Shown piece by piece: positions 1-7,544 of a stretch of 64,000 nucleotides of DNA. This stretch comes from Serratia odorifera (lineage in GTDB: Bacteria; Pseudomonadota; Gammaproteobacteria; Enterobacterales; Enterobacteriaceae): positions 3,658,001 to 3,722,000 of the forward strand of contig NZ_LR134117.1 of assembly GCF_900635445.1 (NCBI RefSeq), written 5' to 3'. The stretch's first letter is position 1, and every line of letters begins with the position of its first letter. The position numbers and the translations under genes are program-made. A model generated the notes under the pieces. The model was given only the letters and a program-made list of their open reading frames with translations, had not been told where the DNA came from and ran no database searches.

Positions 1-338
1 TTGATGAATCCATTCCACTGACCACCGGTGAATACGACGAATGGGGCAACCCCAACCAAAAGCCGTATTACGATTACATTAAACAGTACAGCCCCTACGA
101 TCGCGTCAGCGCGCAGGATTACCCGCATATGCTGGTCACCACCGGTTTGCATGATTCACAGGTGCAGTATTGGGAGCCGGCCAAGTGGGTGGCAAAACTG
201 CGCGATCTGAAAACCGATGACCGCCAGCTATTGCTGCACACCGATATGGATTCCGGGCATGGTGGGAAATCCGGCCGTTTCAAAGCCTACGAAGACATTG
301 CGCTGGAGTATGCTTTTATCCTGTCGCTGGCGGAGTAA
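1..338 (+). CDS. ptrB: Oligopeptidase B, C-terminal part (truncated by window edge)
   Basis: The last 111 codons of a prolyl-oligopeptidase-fold serine peptidase (family S9A) that cuts peptides after Arg or Lys in the cytoplasm. The fragment holds two of the three catalytic residues: the Asp in the GLHDSQV segment and the His in the SGHGGKSGR segment near the C terminus. The nucleophile Ser lies upstream of the window. The reading frame starts at base 3. The neighbour exoX is convergent, and ptrB and exoX are also neighbours in E. coli, which supports the assignment. No terminator is obvious in the short gap. Confidence 0.93.
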   Translation, partial: DESIPLTTGEYDEWGNPNQKPYYDYIKQYSPYDRVSAQDYPHMLVTTGLHDSQVQYWEPAKWVAKLRDLKTDDRQLLLHTDMDSGHGGKSGRFKAYEDIALEYAFILSLAE

Positions 339-371
339 CGTCAATGCGGGCAGCAAGGGTTGCCCGCATAG

Positions 372-1040
372 TTATCCTACCAGATAGTACTTCAGCGTGT
401 GCTTCATGTCTGGGCTGAGGTCGGTAATCGACTTCAGCATCCAGCGCAGATAGCCAGGATCTTCCTGGGCGATGCGATCGATCGGCTGGCCGCGATACTT
501 ACCGAACTTGAAGGTTTTTAACAGCACCGGCTGTTCGGTAATGTTGGCCATTTCTTCCGCTGACCAGCCTGAGTCCTTGATGATGCGCTGCAACAGTGCG
601 GCGGTGACGTAGCAGTCATACAGTGCGCGATGCGGATACAGCGTGGTGTCCTGCGGCAGCTGTACCTCGAGATTCAGTGCATAACGCAAATATTGATTAC
701 CGTATTTGATACCGGGGTAGAGCGCACGCGCCAGCTTGACGGTACAGATCCAGCGGCCGTTCATTTCCGGCAAAACGCCGCGATCGAAGGCGGCATTATG
801 CGCCACGTAATATTCGCTCCCCATATAACGGCCGATAGCGACGGCGATACGTGGCTTGCCTTCCACCATCGCTTCGGTGATATGGTGAATCGCCATCGCT
901 TCGATGCCGATTGGCCGGTCTGGGCACACCAGATCGCTCATCGGATTGGCGAGCTGGCCATCGATGATATCTATCGAGGCCACCTCGACAATACCGCCGT
1001 CCAACCCGCAGGTTTCGGTATCTATTACTCGTAACGTCAT
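372..1040 (-). CDS. exoX: Exodeoxyribonuclease X (DnaQ-like DEDDh 3'-5' exonuclease)
   Basis: A 222-residue 3'-5' DNA exonuclease used in mismatch repair and related DNA processing. Exo motif I is the D7-T-E9 near the N terminus; motif II is in the VAHNAAFDRG segment; motif III is the PHRALYDCYVTA segment with its His and Asp. E. coli ExoX is 220 residues. The C-terminal segment with FKFGKYRGQPIDRIAQEDPGYLRWM is the usual extra domain of this family. The ATG at 1040 has a GAGGA ribosome site just upstream. It converges on ptrB. Confidence 0.96.
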   Translation of the reverse strand: MTLRVIDTETCGLDGGIVEVASIDIIDGQLANPMSDLVCPDRPIGIEAMAIHHITEAMVEGKPRIAVAIGRYMGSEYYVAHNAAFDRGVLPEMNGRWICTVKLARALYPGIKYGNQYLRYALNLEVQLPQDTTLYPHRALYDCYVTAALLQRIIKDSGWSAEEMANITEQPVLLKTFKFGKYRGQPIDRIAQEDPGYLRWMLKSITDLSPDMKHTLKYYLVG

Positions 1041-1272
1041 GCTGTCCTCGCGAAATTATCCCCACTAGCTTAACGGCAGCCAGCAGCGCTGCCAATCACC
1101 TTTTACCGTGTCGGAGCGTCACTCAGTGGCGTAAAGTAAAGCAAGTCGTATTGATTTTAAGCAATCGAACGCGCCGGACCCGGTAACGGTGGGAGTTTTC
1201 GGGTTTTGCCGTTGACCTGATGCAGCGCTTGGGCTTTGATGGAGTCATAACTCACCAAGAGACGGAAGCGCC

Positions 1273-2226
1273 ATGGAACAATTACGAGGTTTGTACCCAC
1301 CGTTGGCAGCGTATGACAGCGGTTGGCTGGATACTGGGGATGGCCACCGGATCTACTGGGAATTAAGCGGTAATCCCAACGGCAAGCCGGCAGTGTTTAT
1401 CCACGGCGGCCCGGGCGGTGGCATTTCTCCCCATCATCGTCAGCTGTTCGATCCGCAACGTTATAAAGTGCTGTTGTTCGATCAGCGTGGCTGCGGCCGT
1501 TCCCGTCCTCATGCTAGCCTGGACAACAACACCACCTGGCACCTGGTGACAGATATCGAGCGTCTGCGTGAAATGGCCGGCGTGGAGCAGTGGCTGGTGT
1601 TCGGCGGTTCATGGGGCTCAACCCTGGCGCTGGCCTATGCCCAACGGCATCCGCAGCGCGTCAGCGAAATGGTGCTGCGCGGCATCTTCACGCTGCGTCG
1701 CCAAGAGCTGCTGTGGTACTACCAGGACGGGGCGTCACGTTTCTTCCCGGAAAAATGGGAGCGAGTGCTGTCGATCTTGTCCGAGGAAGAGCGCAAGGAC
1801 GTGATCGCCGCCTACCGTCAACGGTTGACCTCATCGGATCCTGAGGTGCAGCTGGAAGCCGCCAAGCTGTGGAGCGTATGGGAAGGGGAAACCGTTACTC
1901 TGCTGCCAAGCAAAGAATCCGCGTCGTTTGGCGAGGACGATTTCGCGTTGGCATTTGCACGCATCGAAAATCACTATTTCACCCATCTTGGTTTCCTCGA
2001 CAGTGACGATCAGCTATTGCGCGACGTGTCATTGATTCGCCATATTCCGGCGGTGATTGTCCACGGGCGCTATGATATGGCCTGTCAGGTGCAAAACGCC
2101 TGGGACCTGGCCAAAGCCTGGCCAGAGGCGCAACTGCATATTGTCGAAGGAGCGGGTCACTCATTTGATGAGCCAGGCATATTGCATCAGTTGATGCTGG
2201 CAACCGACAACTTTGCCGGCACGTAA
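1273..2226 (+). CDS. pip: Prolyl iminopeptidase (proline aminopeptidase)
   Basis: A 317-residue cytoplasmic serine peptidase (family S33, alpha/beta hydrolase) that removes N-terminal proline from peptides. The nucleophile elbow GGSWGS places Ser113, and Asp268 (HGRYD) and His296 (GAGHS) complete the triad. The oxyanion segment HGGPGGG is at residues 44-50. Length and triad positions agree with what I know of the S. marcescens enzyme, one of the reasons for suggesting Serratia. The gene stands alone, convergent with holE. Confidence 0.97.
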   Translation: MEQLRGLYPPLAAYDSGWLDTGDGHRIYWELSGNPNGKPAVFIHGGPGGGISPHHRQLFDPQRYKVLLFDQRGCGRSRPHASLDNNTTWHLVTDIERLREMAGVEQWLVFGGSWGSTLALAYAQRHPQRVSEMVLRGIFTLRRQELLWYYQDGASRFFPEKWERVLSILSEEERKDVIAAYRQRLTSSDPEVQLEAAKLWSVWEGETVTLLPSKESASFGEDDFALAFARIENHYFTHLGFLDSDDQLLRDVSLIRHIPAVIVHGRYDMACQVQNAWDLAKAWPEAQLHIVEGAGHSFDEPGILHQLMLATDNFAGT

Positions 2227-2250
2227 TGCCTGGCCACCGGCGGTGAAGCA

Positions 2251-2274
2251 ACGGGCGGCGTATAACGCGCCCGT
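2251..2274. terminator. Possible shared terminator hairpin between pip and holE
   Basis: A 7-bp GC-rich inverted repeat (ACGGGCG / CGCCCGT) lies between the convergent pip and holE genes. There is only a short T tract after it, so terminator activity is an inference. Confidence 0.35.
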
Positions 2275-2283
2275 CATTTGCCG

Positions 2284-2514
2284 CTATTTCATTTTCGGTT
2301 CATAGGGCAGACGAGAAAACTTGTGTGACTCCATACGGTAGTGCGCCACGCGCTCGCGGAAGTAATCACGCAAATGTGCCGGCTGCTCGCGTTCCACCAC
2401 CTCAGGGATCACCGGCATATTGTAGCGTTCTTTAAATGCCACGCCAGAGGCGGCCAAATCCACGTTCACCTTATCCATTTCATCTTTGGAAAGCTCTGCC
2501 AGATTGTATCCCAC
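2284..2514 (-). CDS. holE: DNA polymerase III subunit theta
   Basis: Small subunit that binds and stabilises the epsilon proofreading subunit of the replicase. I chose the GTG at 2514, preceded by an AAGGAGA ribosome site, because it gives 76 residues, the E. coli HolE length. The upstream ATG at 2595 would add 27 residues without family likeness. The core reads like E. coli HolE (EMDKVNVDLAASGVAFKERY, then a PVIPEVVEREQPAHLR segment, ending SRLPYEPKMK). It lies in the ptrB-exoX-holE neighbourhood conserved with E. coli. Confidence 0.95.
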   Translation of the reverse strand: MGYNLAELSKDEMDKVNVDLAASGVAFKERYNMPVIPEVVEREQPAHLRDYFRERVAHYRMESHKFSRLPYEPKMK

Positions 2515-2879
2515 GCTGTTCTCCTTACCGTTACCGCATGCAAACAGCGCAGAAGGTAATCCACTCCAGGGCGCTTGGCAAGCCTCGAAAACCATGGAGA
2601 GTCACGGCATTCATACACTGCCGTTATTCTTGTCATCGGATTACCGGAGTGTATTTATTAATTTAAATAAGAATGATTCGCTTTTAATTATTTCTAGAGA
2701 TGTAAATGGTTATCATATTTATTTTCATGGCGGTCAGAATTTTTATTTTATGTTATTGATATTTAAGTATTTAAAAATTAATTGTCCTGAGATGTAAATC
2801 AACTGTTTTTATTTTGTTCTTCCCGGGGCATAATGCGGAAAATTTAAATAATGGCCTGCAAAAATTAAAAGGAAAACTT

Positions 2880-3399
2880 ATGCTGACGCAAGAGATGGCA
2901 AAACAGTTAAATGAACAACTCAATCTGGAGTTTTATTCTGCCAACCTGTATTTGCAAATGAGCGCATGGTGCAGCGACAAAGGCTTCGAAGGTGCAGCTG
3001 CCTTTTTGAAGGAGCATTCTCAGGAAGAGATGCAGCATATGCAGCGTCTGTTTGATTACCTGGAGCGATACCGGTTCGCTGCCATTGCTGGGCACCATTG
3101 CGGCGCCACCGATTGAGTTTGCATCGCTGGCCGACGTATTCCAGCAAACCTATGAGCACGAACAGCTGATCACCCGTCAGATCAATGAACTGGCGCACGT
3201 GGCAATGACCACCCGCGATTACTCTACCTTCAACTTCCTGCAATGGTATGTCGCCGAACAGCACGAAGAAGAGAAACTGTTCAAATCGGTGCTGGATAAA
3301 CTGGCTCTGGTGGGTAACAGTGGCAAGGCGCTGTTCTTCATCGATAAAGACCTGAAGAAAATGGGCGCGGCGGCTGAAGGCAATCACGGCCAGGGCTGA
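2880..3399 (+). CDS. ftnA: Non-haem ferritin FtnA, with a one-base frameshift
   Basis: Iron-storage protein forming a 24-subunit shell with a di-iron ferroxidase centre. The N-terminal half (MLTQEMAKQLNEQLNLEFYS onward, QEEMQHMQRLFDYL) and the C-terminal half (YEHEQLITRQINELAH, FNFLQWYVAEQHEEEKLF) lie in different frames. One extra G near 3062 separates DYL from SDTGSLPLLG; removing it gives 172 residues, close to E. coli FtnA. Ferroxidase Glu and His residues are present on both sides. I read this as a sequence error or a very recent mutation, since both halves are well preserved. A strong terminator follows. Confidence 0.92.
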
Positions 3400-3413
3400 T
3401 TGGTCGGCCCGTC

Positions 3414-3450
3414 AAAAACCGCGTTTCTGTTTGCAGAACGCGGTTTTTTT
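3414..3450 (+). terminator. Rho-independent terminator after ftnA
   Basis: An inverted repeat built on AACCGCGTT / AACGCGGTT with a short loop, followed by seven T residues, starts just after the ftnA stop codon. Confidence 0.85.
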
Positions 3451-3620
3451 ATACCCTGCATTTAGCCGGGTTACCCAGCGATACGTGCTACGCGATCGCA
3501 AAATGGCAGTGATGCGCTCGACTTGCCGCGGGGGCATGGTTATCATTTGTCCCGCTATGTTACAGGGATGGCCTCGGTTCTGACCCTGATTACCTTATCA
3601 TTTACATTAAGGACGCCGTT

Positions 3621-4004
3621 ATGATCGGTAAAATTCGCTCCTCTTATCGCCTGCTTTCCACATTGTTGGTGCTGTTTGTCGGTTTGTCATCGCAGCAGGC
3701 ATTGGCTCATGCGCATCTGAAAGTGCAAACGCCGGCCGCAGACGCCGCCGTCAGCCCGGCGCCACAGGCGCTGACCCTCAGTTTCTCTGAGGGCATTGAA
3801 CCCAACTTTAGCGGTGTGAAAATCACCGGGCCAGATAACGGTGAAGTGAAAACCGGTAAGCTGAGTCTTGACCCCAACAATAACACCCAGCTCAACGTGC
3901 CAATCGAAGGCCAGCTGTCGGCCGGGAAATATCAGGTCAGTTGGCACGTGGTGTCGGTTGATGGTCACAAAACCAAAGGTCAATACAGCTTCACCGTAAA
4001 ATAA
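3621..4004 (+). CDS. yobA: CopC-domain periplasmic copper-binding protein (YobA)
   Basis: A 127-residue CopC-family periplasmic protein. A signal peptide runs to about A29 (ending QQALA), leaving His as the mature first residue (HAHLK), the typical CopC copper ligand. A second His lies in the SVDGHKTKGQY segment at the C terminus. An AAGGA ribosome site precedes the ATG. The next gene, the CopD-like yebZ, starts three bases after the stop, so the two form an operon with yebY as in E. coli. The likely role is copper handling across the periplasm; the exact transport direction is not established from sequence. Confidence 0.93.
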   Translation: MIGKIRSSYRLLSTLLVLFVGLSSQQALAHAHLKVQTPAADAAVSPAPQALTLSFSEGIEPNFSGVKITGPDNGEVKTGKLSLDPNNNTQLNVPIEGQLSAGKYQVSWHVVSVDGHKTKGQYSFTVK

Positions 4005-4007
4005 CCG

Positions 4008-4889
4008 ATGACATTAGCGACTCTGTTTGTCCTGTGTCGCTTGGTGCACTTTGTGGCGGTGATGCTGATGTTTGGTATCAGCCTATTCACCGCCTTGTTG
4101 TCGCCGCAGCGCCTTGCTCCATTACTTTCCCGCGATGTACGCCCACTGTTGATCGTCTCGACGCTCACTGCCGCGCTTTCGGCGCTGGCGATGGTGGCGG
4201 TGCAGGCCGGGCAGATGGGCGACGGTTGGGCAGATACCTACCGGCCCGATGTCTGGTTGGCGGTGCTTGGCACCACCTTCGGCGATGTATGGCGCTGGCA
4301 TATCGGTTTGGCATTGCTGGCGCTGGCGGCGCTGTGGCTGCCGGTCAGGCGGCGCAATACGGCCTGTAGCGTTCTCAGTGTGTTGCTGCTGGCCAGCATG
4401 GCGTTGATTGGCCACGCCGCGATGCACGACGGTGCGCTAGGGCTATTGCATCGTTTCAATCACGTACTGCATTTATTGGCAGCCGGCTATTGGTTCGGCA
4501 GCCTGCTGCCGCTCTTGCTGTGCCTGCGTTATCTGCAACAACCACAATGGCGGGTGGACGCCATTGTCACCCTGATTCGCTTCTCCCGCTGGGGGCACCT
4601 CGCGGTGATTGTGGTGATCGTCACCGGCGTGATCAACAGCCTGATTATTCTTGGCGGTTGGCCGCTGGATCTGGCATCGCCGTATCAGCGCCTGCTGCTG
4701 TTTAAAATTGCGCTGGTGGCGCTGATGGTGGTGGTCGCGCTGGCCAACCGCTATGCGGTGGTGCCGGCGATGAGTCGCGTGCCGAAGCTGGCGCAACGCG
4801 GTTTGCTACTGGCCTGCTGGAGCGAGATTGTCTTGGGTGGCATGGTGCTGTGGCTGGTCAGTTTGTTTGCAACCTATGCGCCGAGTTGA
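4008..4889 (+). CDS. yebZ: Copper homeostasis inner-membrane protein CopD/YebZ
   Basis: A 293-residue integral membrane protein of the CopD family with about eight hydrophobic segments. Conserved membrane His residues appear near LCRLVHFVAVM, IGHAAMHDG and LHRFNHVLHLLAAGYWFG, as expected for a haem or copper-binding membrane bundle. It follows yobA by three bases and almost certainly needs the CopC-like partner for copper movement. The length is close to E. coli YebZ. Function is inferred from family and operon. Confidence 0.93.
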   Translation: MTLATLFVLCRLVHFVAVMLMFGISLFTALLSPQRLAPLLSRDVRPLLIVSTLTAALSALAMVAVQAGQMGDGWADTYRPDVWLAVLGTTFGDVWRWHIGLALLALAALWLPVRRRNTACSVLSVLLLASMALIGHAAMHDGALGLLHRFNHVLHLLAAGYWFGSLLPLLLCLRYLQQPQWRVDAIVTLIRFSRWGHLAVIVVIVTGVINSLIILGGWPLDLASPYQRLLLFKIALVALMVVVALANRYAVVPAMSRVPKLAQRGLLLACWSEIVLGGMVLWLVSLFATYAPS

Positions 4890-4958
4890 GATTGTCGCTT
4901 GCGGCAGGCCCCCGAATTGCGGGAAAATTGCCTCAAAGCATCACCTTAGGGTCATATT

Positions 4959-5300
4959 ATGAAACGTGCATTACTTGGCATCATGCTGCTGAGCAGCGTT
5001 ACAGGCGCGCTGGCGTCGGAAGGGCTGGAAAACGTCACCAAGCTGGAGTTCGGCAAACAGTGGGCGTTTACCAAAGAAGAGGTGACATTGCAGTGCCGCA
5101 AGGGCGGGGCGCTGTTTGTACTCAACAACAGCACCTTGATGCAGTATCCACTCAACGATGTGGCAGAGGCGCAGGTGAAATCAGGCCAGCAACGCGCACA
5201 GCCGCTGGAGGTGATATTGCTGGATGACGCCGCCAACCCTGGTCACAAGATGAGCGTCGCGCCTTTCCGTGCTCGCGCTGAAACGCTTTGCGCCCGTTGA
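4959..5300 (+). CDS. yebY: YebY family (DUF2511) exported protein
   Basis: A 113-residue secreted protein with a signal peptide of about 20 residues (ending GALA). It has one conserved Cys near VTLQCRKGG and a second near the C terminus (ETLCAR), which could form a disulphide. It is the third gene of the yobA-yebZ-yebY copper-linked operon, and its function is not established. The small RNA gene sdsR lies immediately downstream, as in E. coli. Confidence 0.9.
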   Translation: MKRALLGIMLLSSVTGALASEGLENVTKLEFGKQWAFTKEEVTLQCRKGGALFVLNNSTLMQYPLNDVAEAQVKSGQQRAQPLEVILLDDAANPGHKMSVAPFRARAETLCAR

Positions 5301-5419
5301 TTCGCCTGCGGCTGCCATCTTATCAATAGGTTAACCCCGGGGGGCAGCAGGCACAGAAATGGTTTCTGCGGTGAACTATCACTTGCCGTGTGCATGGCTG
5401 GCAAAAATAGCGCTGTAAG

Positions 5420-5426
5420 CTACTCT
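5420..5426 (+). promoter_or_regulatory. sdsR promoter -10 element (sigma-S type)
   Basis: The -10 hexamer region CTACTCT, followed by TTA, lies about 7 bases before the predicted SdsR start. SdsR is known to be transcribed by the sigma-S RNA polymerase in E. coli and Salmonella, whose promoters favour a C before the -10 box, as seen here. No clear -35 element is visible, again usual for sigma-S. Confidence 0.6.
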
Positions 5427-5432
5427 TAAAGT

Positions 5433-5538
5433 GCATGGCTGAACAAGCCCTGCATTAAATGCCAACTTTTAGCGCACGGCTCTCTCCCAAGAGCCATTTC
5501 CCTAGACCGAATATAGGAATCGTATTCGGTCTTTTTTT
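5433..5538 (+). ncRNA. sdsR: SdsR (RyeB) small regulatory RNA
   Basis: The roughly 104-nt RNA matches the E. coli/Salmonella SdsR sequence as I remember it. It has the highly conserved central tract around TTTTAGCGCACGGCTCTCTC, then CCAAGAGCCATTTCC, then a terminator hairpin GACCGAATA / TATTCGGTC with a T7 tail. SdsR is a sigma-S-dependent, Hfq-bound sRNA that base-pairs with several mRNAs. It sits next to yebY as in E. coli. The antisense RyeA RNA may also exist but I cannot show its promoter here. The 3' third is also the left boundary repeat of an inserted element. Confidence 0.93.
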
Positions 5539-5556
5539 GTCTTGGTTGATTTTAAA
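5515..5556. repeat. Left attachment-site repeat (attL) inside the sdsR terminator
   Basis: About 40 bases starting AGGAATCGTATTCGGTC, the 3' half of the sdsR terminator plus the T tract and the following GTCTTGGTTGATTTTA. They recur with few differences at 7293-7334. The integrase relic next to this copy supports the reading as attL of an integrated element. In this arrangement the intact sdsR gene uses the element-borne copy as its own 3' end. Confidence 0.75.
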
Positions 5557-5572
5557 TGATTTATTTTCGCCG

Positions 5573-5600
5573 ACTCGAAAAAACTCGAATATTACTCGAA
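5573..5600. repeat. Three helically phased ACTCGAA repeats beside attL
   Basis: ACTCGAA occurs at 5573, 5583 and 5594, that is every 10-11 bases, about one helical turn. They lie between attL and the 3' end of the integrase relic. Short direct repeats in this position are typical of arm-type integrase or excisionase binding sites. That role is an inference. Confidence 0.5.
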
Positions 5601-5617
5601 TTTCTGTATTCGGTCTT

Positions 5618-5885
5618 TTATAGCATCACGTATTCTTTCCCCGCGAATTCAGGTATTTCCCCGTCATTGCCTCGGATTTGTGCCCCAATAATTTCTGCGC
5701 AAATTCCTTTCCCTTTTCCCGCTCATACAGCCGGCCGGCCGGCAAGGCTCCGGATCTCATGGAACGTCGGCGGACTATCTGCAAATTCTATTCCTGTCGA
5801 ACGCCGCGCCGCGACAAATTTTTCCGTCAAGCCATCAGGGTTGACCTCTTCCCTTTGTTCAGTACCGGCGTAAAGTAGAGTTTTC
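5618..5885 (-). pseudogene. Lambda-type tyrosine integrase, C-terminal relic with two frameshifts
   Basis: Reading the minus strand gives DGLTEKFVAARRSTGIEFAD, then PPTFHEIRSLAG with the box II H-x-x-R. A frame change inside a repeated CCGG tract leads to RLYEREKGKEFAQKLLGHKS with the second catalytic His. KYLNSRGK with the nucleophile Tyr follows, then a second frame change before the stop. This matches the C-terminal catalytic region of lambda-like integrases (FHELRSL...LLGHKS). Only about 80 codons remain; the N-terminal arm and core-binding domains are gone. It abuts attL, as int genes normally do. Confidence 0.8.
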
Positions 5886-5920
5886 GGCCTTTCTTCTCGT
5901 GAAAAAAGAGGTCATCTGAC

Positions 5921-5989
5921 ATGAAAAAGACACGTTATACCGAAGAACAGGTCGCGTTTGCCCTGAAACAGGCTGAAACCGGCACGTGA
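5921..5989 (+). mobile_element. IS3-family transposase OrfA, N-terminal relic
   Basis: A 22-codon fragment, MKKTRYTEEQVAFALKQAET then GT and a stop. It has the characteristic start of IS3-family OrfA helix-turn-helix proteins (IS407-like subgroup). Nothing recognisable as the rest of OrfA, OrfB or terminal inverted repeats follows. It lies between the integrase relic and the small ORFs of the element, so this is scrap DNA from past insertion and deletion. Confidence 0.65.
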
Positions 5990-6045
5990 GGAAATGGAGG
6001 CGACACCAGCGAATGTGCCCACAGAGCCTGTTGGTGAATCGTAAT

Positions 6046-6069
6046 GTAAAATGCCGGGGAAAACCCGGC
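6046..6069 (-). terminator. Possible terminator for the two minus-strand island genes
   Basis: On the minus strand GCCGGG / CCCGGC with a four-base loop is followed by ATTTTA, about 70 bases beyond the stop at 6141. The T tract is short, so the call is tentative. Confidence 0.45.
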
Positions 6070-6140
6070 TTAATACAGCCAGCGCCCAGCTTTGGCTGAT
6101 TCTATTAGCATATTGATAGTGAGTGGTTTTGATTGTGTTT

Positions 6141-6350
6141 TTACTGCCGGGAAAGTAGGTACTGAAGTCCAAGGCGTCGTGTTTCAAGGTGAAATTCTGT
6201 GAAAATTTCATCCAAAAGATCCATAGCTTCCTGCTCATCCATTTTCATGGTGTGATTCAACGAACTATCACCAGTAAGAATCGGCTTCTTAAACGTTAGC
6301 CAAGAGCGCCCGTTATATAGGAGCCACCAGTTCAAAAATGCGCGCTTCAA
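6141..6350 (-). CDS. Small hypothetical island protein (69 aa)
   Basis: I do not recognise this protein. It opens MKRAFLNWWLLYNGRSW, with a short aromatic stretch. It continues into an acidic helix around MDEQEAMDLLDEIFTEF and ends LGLQYLLSRQ. It starts 6 bases after the stop of the 153-residue ORF and in the same direction, so the two are probably co-transcribed. The base composition of the region is lower in GC than the flanking core genes, which fits acquired DNA. A partner role with the upstream gene, for example as an immunity or accessory protein, is only a guess. Confidence 0.55.
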   Translation of the reverse strand: MKRAFLNWWLLYNGRSWLTFKKPILTGDSSLNHTMKMDEQEAMDLLDEIFTEFHLETRRLGLQYLLSRQ

Positions 6351-6356
6351 TTTTAT

Positions 6357-6818
6357 CTACCATAACTTGTCGGCACCTCGCGCTATGTTGTTGTACTTAA
6401 CCGTAGATCTGAACGAAATCTCTGTTATGTCTTTTGCAAGGATGACCCACCCAAGAACAGGGACAGCGCGGCCTACAAATGTACCCATCTTTCTTACCAT
6501 GCGCAGTCTTAGTGTTGAGGGGGGGTAGCCTCCGATTACCGACGGCATTTTCAACCCGAGGGGAAACATTCTATTTCCAAACACCTTTCTAGCCTGTCGG
6601 GATGCCAAGGAGGTATCAGGTATCGCCGTTCTAAATTTCCCTCGTGTTGGTGAAATATTTCTCCCCGCATGGATAAAGGCTACGGCGGCTATATCCTCAA
6701 TACCTAACTGAGTGGCCGTTTCTTCGCAGAAGATCATGAAAAACAGCTCACTGGCCCTCAGGTTGTACCTTCCAGCGTAGAAATACGTCCCGCCTAATTC
6801 CTCAACAGTATCCATCAA
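6357..6818 (-). CDS. Hypothetical phage/island protein with hydrophobic C-terminal segment (153 aa)
   Basis: The N-terminal part (YFYAGRYNLRASELFFMIFC then EETATQLGIEDIAAVAF) is likely helical. The C-terminal part has a Gly-rich hydrophobic stretch (GTFVGRAVPVLGWVILAKD) that could insert in a membrane, and it ends YNNIARGADKLW. I have an impression of similar proteins in enterobacterial prophages but cannot name a family. It is the first gene of a two-gene unit with the 69-residue ORF. It lies inside the sdsR-flanked element, pointing toward the integrase relic. Confidence 0.6.
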   Translation of the reverse strand: MMDTVEELGGTYFYAGRYNLRASELFFMIFCEETATQLGIEDIAAVAFIHAGRNISPTRGKFRTAIPDTSLASRQARKVFGNRMFPLGLKMPSVIGGYPPSTLRLRMVRKMGTFVGRAVPVLGWVILAKDITEISFRSTVKYNNIARGADKLW

Positions 6819-6927
6819 TTTTCCTTGTCAATCGGCATTGTTGTAACATAACGGGACCTCGGGGGGATGTTTCAATATTTGACCGACATGATGGTCTGTT
6901 CAAAAATCATACTTCAAAGGTTATGGT

Positions 6928-7110
6928 ATGGAAATTGATGATGAAAGAGCGATGTTTATCGCAAATGAGATCGGCGCTGCTGTCATTGGAGTTAATCGCA
7001 AATGGCATGGAAGTGAGCCGCCAAAACATCGTGGATTTGTCGGTAACACGCTCCACAAAGGGGTTTTGAGGGATGCCGCCACTCTGGTGCGCGAGAAAAA
7101 TAATGAATGA
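6928..7110 (+). CDS. Small hypothetical ORF (60 aa) at the right end of the element
   Basis: A 60-codon ORF starting MEIDDERAMFIANEIGAAVI and ending ATLVREKNNE. It has a weak AAAGG ribosome site, and I see no known family. It is divergent from the 153-residue gene, about 110 bases apart, so the two could share a regulatory region. It may be a real small cargo gene or a fragment of a larger phage gene. Confidence 0.35.
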   Translation: MEIDDERAMFIANEIGAAVIGVNRKWHGSEPPKHRGFVGNTLHKGVLRDAATLVREKNNE

Positions 7111-7292
7111 CTGGCCATCTTTTTGGTGTGGATTGCCACAAAATTCAATCGAACTTTTTCCGAATTGAAACGAGAATAATGATAAGTATTTGAAACTAAA
7201 AGACGTAAAACGAAGGTTTTTAAGAATGTTTTTTGTCTCTTTATTTTATAATAATTTGATTTTTAAGGATTAAATTATTCGATTGCGGTTAA
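7111..7292. other. AT-rich non-coding tail of the element
   Basis: The stretch up to attR is strongly AT-rich (runs such as TTATTTTATAATAATTTGA), without an ORF or hairpin I can support. Such composition is common at the ends of acquired DNA. Confidence 0.4.
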
Positions 7293-7334
7293 AGGAATCG
7301 TAGTCGGTCTTTTTTTTGTCTTGTTGATTTATAA
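7293..7334. repeat. Right attachment-site repeat (attR): second copy of the sdsR 3' end
   Basis: The copy starts AGGAATCGTAGTCGGTC and continues through the T tract into GTCTTGTTGATTTATAA. It differs from attL by a T-to-G change, one base more in the T run, one missing G and one missing T. It lacks the 5' half of the terminator stem and the body of sdsR, so it is the leftover chromosomal end of the target. The element between the repeats is about 1.7 kb. Confidence 0.72.
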
Positions 7335-7544
7335 GTGAATTCCTATCCACGTTACCTAACGTCAGCCCTCAATTTCTTCCAGCCGCACTGGCCTGACTTT
7401 TGTGGTTTAGGTGCCGTTCTCCAGGCGAAAGCTGTCCGTTGCTCCGCCCCGTCTCAACGTATCCTATAATGCCGGCTACGGCCTTTGGCGTAGTAAGCGA
7501 GATTTGTTATCATTTGGCCAATTACTGCCTATAAGGATATAGCG

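Noticed and set aside
5556..5873. 105-codon plus-strand ORF near attL
   Set aside because: It is antisense to the integrase relic, whose catalytic motifs are evident on the minus strand.
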